Below, piece after piece: positions 22,073 to 26,823 of a stretch of DNA of 26,823 nt; within the stretch, counting starts at the first letter, position 1; each line of letters begins with the position of its first letter. The stretch comes from DRWZ01 sp964601505 (lineage in GTDB: Bacteria; Calescibacteriota; Calescibacteriia; Calescibacteriales; Calescibacteriaceae), in the NCBI GenBank assembly GCA_964601505.1, contig CAZRNR010000027.1:1-26823 (forward strand), written 5' to 3'. A program made the position numbers and the translations under genes. A model generated the notes under the pieces. It had not been told where the DNA came from. It saw only the letters and a program-made list of their open reading frames with translations, and ran no database searches.

Positions 22073-23644
22073 TCATTTTACTCTTGTTGATTGCCTGACT
22101 GAAAACCTTTTTACTCTATTATGCGCCGAATCTCTTAAGCGAAGTATAAACTCAAGCAATTTTCCCCTTGGTTTTAATTCCTGCCTTTGATAAATGATAT
22201 TTATATCTCTTGAATTTCTATCTTTTTTCTCTATACAAGCAAAAGGTATTCCATAAGGTGCAATAACAGATTCAGCAGATGAGTAATGTCCTTTTCCTCC
22301 GTCTATCAAAATAAAATCTGGCATCGGTTCATCTTTCCCCGAAACTCCATCTCTTAATCTTCTTTCAAGGACATTTTTCAGTGCGAATATATCATCATAA
22401 CCTTCAGGACTAACATTGTAAAAGCGCATCCGCTCTGGTATGAATTTACCATATTCAAAATGAACTTTCACTCCCGCAAGTCTTTTACCTCCAAAGTTTG
22501 AGAAATCATAAACTTCTATTCTCTTTGGTATTTCTTGCAGTAGTAAAAACTTTGCAAATTCCTCAAGTAGTCTTATTTTTTCAGATTCACTTGTTCTCAT
22601 CTGTAAAAGATTTTCCAAAGCACTCTTCTTCGCAAACTTCAGTATCTGTCTTTCTTCTTCATCTTGAGGTGGCCTAAATATATATTTTCCTAAAACTTGT
22701 TTTTCAACAAAATAATCCGAGACACATTCAAGAACATTATCAGATGATTCAATAAAATTGGATGAAATGATTTCATCTATATTTTGTCCTCCGTATCTAA
22801 AAACTCCACCGTAGCTTCCAAAAAATCTTCCCTCCCTTATTTTAATTGCTGCAACTGCAACCTTTTCATCAAAAACTTCAGCTGAAATATAATCTCCACT
22901 CCTATAGTCTTGGAATACTACTCTCTTATAGTCAAGAACTTTTTTTATCGCTTCAAGAGCATCTCTATATTTTGCAGCAAGTTCAAAGTTTTCCTTTTCT
23001 GCTTCCTCCCACATCTTCTTTTCAATCTCATCTATTACAGCTCTAAATTTTCCAAGAAGAAAATCTTTCATAGAATTAACTTTTCTCATATACTCTGATC
23101 TATCTACGCTATAAGCACAAGGAGCTGCACACAAAGAAATTTGACCATCAAGGCACGGTCTTTTTGCTTTCTTAAATTGCTTAAACTTGTGATCATTACA
23201 AGATCTTACATTAAAAACTCTCTTGACACATTCGAATAGTTCTTTCGTATCCTTGATATTAAAAGGTCCAAAATAAATTGAAGAATCCTTTTTGTAAATC
23301 CTTGTTATTGATATAGATGGAAATTCAGATGCCATATCTAACTTTAGATATTTAAGTCCTCTTGAATCTTTTAGTTTTATATTGTATTTAGGAAGATTCT
23401 CTAATATTAACTTTTGTTCCAAGAAAATAGCATCTTCTTCAGTAGGGGTGATTATCCATTTTATATCATCTGCTTCTTGAACTATTTTTGGAACACTACT
23501 CCTTGTATCAGTAAAATCAAGGTAAGCTTTTATCCTATCTCTTATACTTTTAGATTTTCCAATATATATAGGATGCCCACCAGATAGAAAAATATATACT
23601 CCTGGAGATTGCGGAGCAAGAGAAATCCTACTCCTATCTATCAT
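22073..23644 (-). CDS. uvrC: Excinuclease ABC subunit C, short form without the C-terminal HhH domain
   Basis: A 523-residue UvrC, the nuclease that cuts on both sides of a UvrB-bound DNA lesion. Domains in order: N-terminal GIY-YIG nuclease (GVYIF at 15-19, YIGK at 27-30), a cysteine set that could hold an iron-sulfur cluster (Cys149, Cys164, Cys172, Cys176), a UVR motif (EAEKENFELAAKYRDALEAI, about 214-233), and the RNase H-like 5' nuclease with Asp380, Asp448 and His508. It stops just after RDSAHNRVKRFS, so the tandem helix-hairpin-helix domain (about 80 residues) is missing. No frame downstream restores it. TATATT sits exactly six bases before the ATG. Confidence 0.92.
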   Translation of the reverse strand: MIDRSRISLAPQSPGVYIFLSGGHPIYIGKSKSIRDRIKAYLDFTDTRSSVPKIVQEADDIKWIITPTEEDAIFLEQKLILENLPKYNIKLKDSRGLKYLKLDMASEFPSISITRIYKKDSSIYFGPFNIKDTKELFECVKRVFNVRSCNDHKFKQFKKAKRPCLDGQISLCAAPCAYSVDRSEYMRKVNSMKDFLLGKFRAVIDEIEKKMWEEAEKENFELAAKYRDALEAIKKVLDYKRVVFQDYRSGDYISAEVFDEKVAVAAIKIREGRFFGSYGGVFRYGGQNIDEIISSNFIESSDNVLECVSDYFVEKQVLGKYIFRPPQDEEERQILKFAKKSALENLLQMRTSESEKIRLLEEFAKFLLLQEIPKRIEVYDFSNFGGKRLAGVKVHFEYGKFIPERMRFYNVSPEGYDDIFALKNVLERRLRDGVSGKDEPMPDFILIDGGKGHYSSAESVIAPYGIPFACIEKKDRNSRDINIIYQRQELKPRGKLLEFILRLRDSAHNRVKRFSVRQSTRVK

Positions 23645-23650
23645 CTCATC

Positions 23651-23681
23651 AATATAATAATGCTCTATAGAAAAATCCCAA
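23651..23681 (-). promoter_or_regulatory. Leaderless promoter of uvrC
   Basis: TTGGGA (23681-23676), 19 bases, TATATT (23656-23651), six bases (GATGAG), ATG at 23644. The 19-base spacer is the same as for the M20 and Rpn genes. Confidence 0.45.
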
Positions 23682-23804
23682 AAGCAGTTTCAATCGGGAT
23701 CTAAAATCAAGATTTGAGTATTTCACCTTTGATTTGGGAGCTGATTAGCAGAGTTTGCAAAAATATAAAGTATAAAATCTCTGACTAAAGTTCCTTGCTA
23801 AAGT

Positions 23805-24452
23805 ATGCCCAAAACTATTTTTATCACTGGAACATCAACAGAAGTAGGAAAAACATACTTTTCACTCCTTCTCTTGAAAAAATTGAAAGATCTTGGGATG
23901 AGAACAGCTTATTTCAAACCGATTGAAACAGGGGGAAATGTACCAGAAGATTATCTAAAATGTTCCAGAATTGCGACAATTGCTCCTCCACCCTTATATC
24001 ACTTTAAAACACCTGTTTCTCCACACCTTGCAGTAAAAATAGAAAGAAGAAAGAAAATAGATCCATTAAAGATAAGAGAAAAAATAAAAGAAATACAAAG
24101 AAGTGATATAGATTTCATAATTATAGAAGGTGCAGGTGGATTTATGGTTCCAATAACAGATGATTACACATACGCGGATCTTATTAAGGATGCAAAAATT
24201 CCGATTGTTATAATTGCCTCATCATACCTTGGAGTTATCAACCATACACTTTTGACAATAGAAGTAGCAAGAATAAAAAAAGTCAAAATTGTCGGTGTGA
24301 TTCTGAACTTTACAAAGAAGCCCAAAAATATAGCCGAAAGAACTAACGAAAAAGCTCTGAAAAAATTAATCGGGAAACTTTTTCTTGGGAAAATAAACTA
24401 TGGAGAAATTGAGCTTCCAAAACAGATCATAAACAAAATACAGCTATACTAG
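23805..24452 (+). CDS. bioD: Dethiobiotin synthetase
   Basis: A 215-residue ATP-dependent enzyme that closes the ureido ring of dethiobiotin from 7,8-diaminopelargonic acid and CO2, the step before BioB. The P-loop is GTSTEVGKT (9-17); other motifs are AYFKPIETGG (substrate lysine), SPHLAVKIE, and IIIEGAGGFMVPI. Complete and of normal length. Divergent from uvrC and 11 kb from bioB, so the biotin genes are split over loci. I see no GTAAACC motif in its upstream gap and no ribosome binding site. Confidence 0.93.
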   Translation: MPKTIFITGTSTEVGKTYFSLLLLKKLKDLGMRTAYFKPIETGGNVPEDYLKCSRIATIAPPPLYHFKTPVSPHLAVKIERRKKIDPLKIREKIKEIQRSDIDFIIIEGAGGFMVPITDDYTYADLIKDAKIPIVIIASSYLGVINHTLLTIEVARIKKVKIVGVILNFTKKPKNIAERTNEKALKKLIGKLFLGKINYGEIELPKQIINKIQLY

Positions 24453-24813
24453 AACAATACACAATAAGATTAACACACAACATACTTAATGCTTTTTCCT
24501 ACTAATGAGTTGGCTTGAATCAGAGATGATTATTAAGAATATGTTTAAAAATTAAAATGGAGACCAAAATTTTTATGGTAATTATCGCAAGCATTCACTT
24601 GGAAATCTCAATTGAAATTTTTTATTTCAGATTTTATATCTAATACTCACCAAAACATCTCAAAAGATTCAAACTAAATTTACGCATTTTTTCATTGCAA
24701 AAATCATATCTGTATCAATTTAACATATTCTATATCAGGATTTCTTCGTCCTATTTTTTCTTGGTTGTAAATCTACATAATAGTAAAATATATCAAAATC
24801 AAAGATTTCTTGA
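24453..24813. other. Intergenic region between bioD and pntB
   Basis: 361 AT-rich bases between convergent genes. Apart from a weak hairpin next to the pntB stop I see no gene, repeat or RNA structure in it. Confidence 0.5.
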
Positions 24814-24815
24814 TT
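24797..24815 (-). terminator. Weak hairpin at the pntB end
   Basis: AATCAA and TTGATT flank seven bases and overlap the stop codon; on the minus strand the stem runs into TTGATATATTTT. The stem is short and AT-only, so this is a low-confidence terminator. Confidence 0.25.
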
Positions 24816-26214
24816 ATGCTTTCCTAAATTCTTTATATTCTTTTGCAACTTCCTGAATTGATTGTTTAGCGTCTCCGAATAACATATATGAGTTATCAAG
24901 ATAAAACAGTGGATTTGGGACACCCGAAAATCCAGCTCTCATACTTCTTTTGAGAACTATAACTGTTTTGGCTTTATCAACTTCTATTATTGGCATTCCA
25001 GAAATAGGAGTATTTTTCGAATCCCTTGCAAGTGGATTGACAACATCATTAGCTCCTATTACAAACGCAATATCAGTTTCAGAGATAAGAGCATTTGATT
25101 CTTCAAGAGTTTTTATATTATCATAAGGTATATCAGCTTCTGCAAGGAGAACATTCATATGTCCTGGCATTCTTCCAGCAACAGGGTGAATAGCAAAATA
25201 AACTTGCTTACCATCTTTAACGAGCAAATTAAAAAGCTCCTTTACAGCAAATTGTGCCTGAGAAACAGCCATACCATATCCGGGGACAAAAGCAACAGTT
25301 CTTGCAGAATCAAGTAAAATCGCAACCTCTTGCGGATCTGTCTTTTTGGCCCTTCCCTTTATCTGAACACCTGCAAAAGATTCTTCTGTCATCTGGATTG
25401 TAACATTTCCTATAAGTATATCAACAAACTTTCGGTTCATCGCATCGGCCATAATCTTGGTTAATATAAATCCTGAAGATCCAACGAGGGAACCAGTTAT
25501 TATAAGAGCATAGTTATTCAGGACAAATCCAGATATCGCTGCGGCAATTCCAGAGTATGCGTTGAGCAGAGATATAGCAACAGGCATATCAGCTCCACCT
25601 ATTGGTATAACAAGCATAATCCCAAGAACCGCAGAAACGGCAAATGTGATCCAGAGAAAATTCAAACTTCCAGTATCTGCAAAAAAACCAATTAGTATCA
25701 AACAAGCTATAAGCAGTAAAAGATTCCAAAGTTTGTGGAAAGGTAAAGAAATAGGATCACCTTTCATTATCTCTTGAAGTTTTGCAAAAGCTATAAAGCT
25801 ACCAAAAAATGTCACCGAACCGACAAGGACGGAAAGACCTCCAACAACCCTGTTCCACTCTGGTGAAACTCCTTGAGGAAGTTTGAAAGCTCCGTAGAAA
25901 GTTGAAATAGCAACAAGAGCAGAAGCGAGTCCGCCAAATCCATTGAATATCGCAACAGTTTGTGGCATTTGCGTCATCTTCACAATATATGCCCAGGAAC
26001 TACCTATCAAAGCCCCAAGAATCAGACCTATTGCTATGTTTCTGAAAGATACTATATCTTTAACGAACAGAGTTGCAACAATAGCAAGTAGCATACCAAA
26101 AGCAGATATCATATTTCCTCTTACAGCAGTTCTTGGAGAACTTAAAAGCTTGAGCCCAAATATAAAAAGAACAGCACTTACAAGGTAAATTATATTTATC
26201 AGCAATTCGGACAT
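24814..26214 (-). CDS. pntB: NAD(P) transhydrogenase subunit beta
   Basis: A 466-residue subunit of proton-translocating transhydrogenase, which moves hydride from NADH to NADP+ driven by the proton gradient. About eight or nine membrane segments (residues 1-260) form half of the proton channel. The C-terminal domain binds NADP(H), with GYGMAVSQAQ, the HPVAGRMPGHMNVLLAEA block and GANDVVNP. Complete. It starts two bases after the pntA2 stop, with GGAGG in the end of pntA2 as its ribosome binding site, so the two are co-translated. Confidence 0.96.
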   Translation of the reverse strand: MSELLINIIYLVSAVLFIFGLKLLSSPRTAVRGNMISAFGMLLAIVATLFVKDIVSFRNIAIGLILGALIGSSWAYIVKMTQMPQTVAIFNGFGGLASALVAISTFYGAFKLPQGVSPEWNRVVGGLSVLVGSVTFFGSFIAFAKLQEIMKGDPISLPFHKLWNLLLLIACLILIGFFADTGSLNFLWITFAVSAVLGIMLVIPIGGADMPVAISLLNAYSGIAAAISGFVLNNYALIITGSLVGSSGFILTKIMADAMNRKFVDILIGNVTIQMTEESFAGVQIKGRAKKTDPQEVAILLDSARTVAFVPGYGMAVSQAQFAVKELFNLLVKDGKQVYFAIHPVAGRMPGHMNVLLAEADIPYDNIKTLEESNALISETDIAFVIGANDVVNPLARDSKNTPISGMPIIEVDKAKTVIVLKRSMRAGFSGVPNPLFYLDNSYMLFGDAKQSIQEVAKEYKEFRKA

Positions 26215-26216
26215 CT

Positions 26217-26507
26217 TTACTTCCTCCTTCCTTCCTTAAACATCCTTAGCATCCTATCTGTAACAAGATAACCACCAAAGACATTTATAGATGCAAATAC
26301 AATAGCAACTGTTCCCAAAATTTCTGCAGCAACAGTATGCCCAGAACCAGCTGAAATTATAGAACCAACAATTGTTATTCCACTTATAGCATTTGAACCA
26401 GACATAAGAGGAGTATGTAAAAGAGGTGGAACTTTAGTTATAATCTCAAAACCTGCTATCAAAGCTAAAACAAAAATTATCACTCCAACAATAATTGGAT
26501 CAGACAT
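26217..26507 (-). CDS. pntA2: NAD(P) transhydrogenase subunit alpha 2
   Basis: A 96-residue membrane subunit with three hydrophobic segments: IIVGVIIFVLALIAGFEI, the SNAISGITIVGSIIS region and the AAEILGTVAIVFASINVFGGYLVTDRML end, which is the family signature. It corresponds to the C-terminal membrane part of the single-chain PntA of E. coli. In split-subunit bacteria the soluble alpha1 (NAD-binding) gene usually lies directly upstream; here the next 235 bases are non-coding. AGGAGG at 26523-26518 is a strong ribosome binding site for this ATG. Confidence 0.93.
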   Translation of the reverse strand: MSDPIIVGVIIFVLALIAGFEIITKVPPLLHTPLMSGSNAISGITIVGSIISAGSGHTVAAEILGTVAIVFASINVFGGYLVTDRMLRMFKEGRRK

Positions 26508-26517
26508 CCTACCCGAA

Positions 26518-26562
26518 CCTCCTTTTTACAAGATTTTTACCGACAAGGTTAAGAAATGCCAA
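26518..26562 (-). promoter_or_regulatory. Promoter and ribosome binding site of pntA2-pntB
   Basis: On the minus strand TTGGCA (26562-26557), 17 bases, TAAAAA (26539-26534), then AGGAGG and ATG at 26507. If real, the operon begins with pntA2 on a short leader. Confidence 0.4.
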
Positions 26563-26742
26563 ATTTCAGATTTATTTTTAAAACTATCCATCCAACTCTT
26601 TATATAATTATCCACCGCATCACAGAGTTATTACTCAATTATTCAAGTGTAAATCAATCATCTCTAAAAAATCAAAAATAAATATCCTGAAAGATTGAAA
26701 CAGAAACTATAAACTATTTATTCTCATTTATAAGCCTTCTAC

Positions 26743-26823
26743 TTACAACTTTTCCCACTGAAAATTTATGATGTTTCTTTTTTCCTTGCTGAATTCAATC
26801 CCAATTATATAGATGTTTTTGGA
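26743..26823 (-). CDS. C-terminal end of a gene entering at the right edge
   Basis: A minus-strand frame is open from the window edge for 26 codons to TAA at 26745-26743, while the other two minus frames stop within ten codons. It reads SKNIYIIGIEFSKEKRNIIN and ends NFQWEKL, a plausible protein end. The fragment is too short to name. It does not look like the end of PntA alpha1. Confidence 0.4.
   Translation of the reverse strand, partial: SKNIYIIGIEFSKEKRNIINFQWEKL

Noticed and set aside
22846..23098. Two overlapping plus-strand frames inside uvrC
   Set aside because: They run opposite the UVR and linker regions of uvrC and are Leu/Ser/Phe-rich as expected from antisense reading.
23690..23730. 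GTTTCAATCGGGATC resembling the end of a CRISPR repeat
   Set aside because: It occurs once only, with no spacing pattern or second copy.

Overview
The window is about 26.8 kb of AT-rich bacterial chromosome with short intergenic gaps, genes on both strands, and no RNA gene, CRISPR array or intact insertion sequence that I can see. The organism looks like a diderm (Gram-negative) bacterium. Evidence is an LptC/OstA-type lipopolysaccharide transport protein, a family 9 (heptosyltransferase-like) glycosyltransferase, PdxJ-type vitamin B6 synthesis and a proton-translocating transhydrogenase with a split alpha subunit. I cannot name the phylum. Many genes carry a -10-like hexamer exactly six bases before the start codon and no Shine-Dalgarno site. 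This suggests leaderless transcription, whereas pntA2, pntB, rnpA and the gene leaving the left edge have clear ribosome binding sites.

Layout. 1-4,100 is a repeat-rich, decayed region. It holds the first codons of a gene leaving the left edge, a JAB/MPN metalloprotease, one intact Rpn-type PD-(D/E)XK nuclease gene flanked by shared repeat blocks, gene relics, and the first of two ~248-bp MITE-like elements. 4,110-7,940 carries an M20 peptidase, an LptC-like protein, a small FtsB/DivIC-like protein and a family 9 glycosyltransferase. The second MITE copy, with a clean 8-bp target duplication, sits between the last two. 7,995-11,440 holds cbiB and rnpA (overlapping ATGA), acpS, an extended SDR epimerase-like protein and a DCC-family thiol-disulfide protein. 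11,433-14,754 holds bioB, a PilZ protein and a divergent PgpH-like HD phosphodiesterase. 14,840-18,862 holds a sulfotransferase-like gene, a thiolase-like gene lacking the usual cysteines, pdxJ and a family 2 glycosyltransferase with a C-terminal extension. 19,220-26,507 holds a decayed fragment, a large CgeB-like glycosyltransferase, a short uvrC, bioD, pntB and pntA2. A partial reading frame enters at the right edge.

How the genes fit together. The LptC-like protein and the glycosyltransferases (families 9, 2 and CgeB-like), with the sulfotransferase-like protein, point to envelope polysaccharide or lipopolysaccharide synthesis, scattered rather than in one operon. bioB and bioD serve biotin synthesis from two separate loci; bioB has a tandem GTAAACCTT motif upstream that resembles biotin-repressor half-sites. 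A PilZ protein (c-di-GMP) and a PgpH-like HD protein (c-di-AMP) are divergent neighbours, which suggests nucleotide second-messenger signalling. pntA2-pntB make the membrane part of transhydrogenase; the NAD-binding alpha1 gene is not beside them. The most unusual material is the mobile-element debris of the first 7 kb and the promoter architecture.
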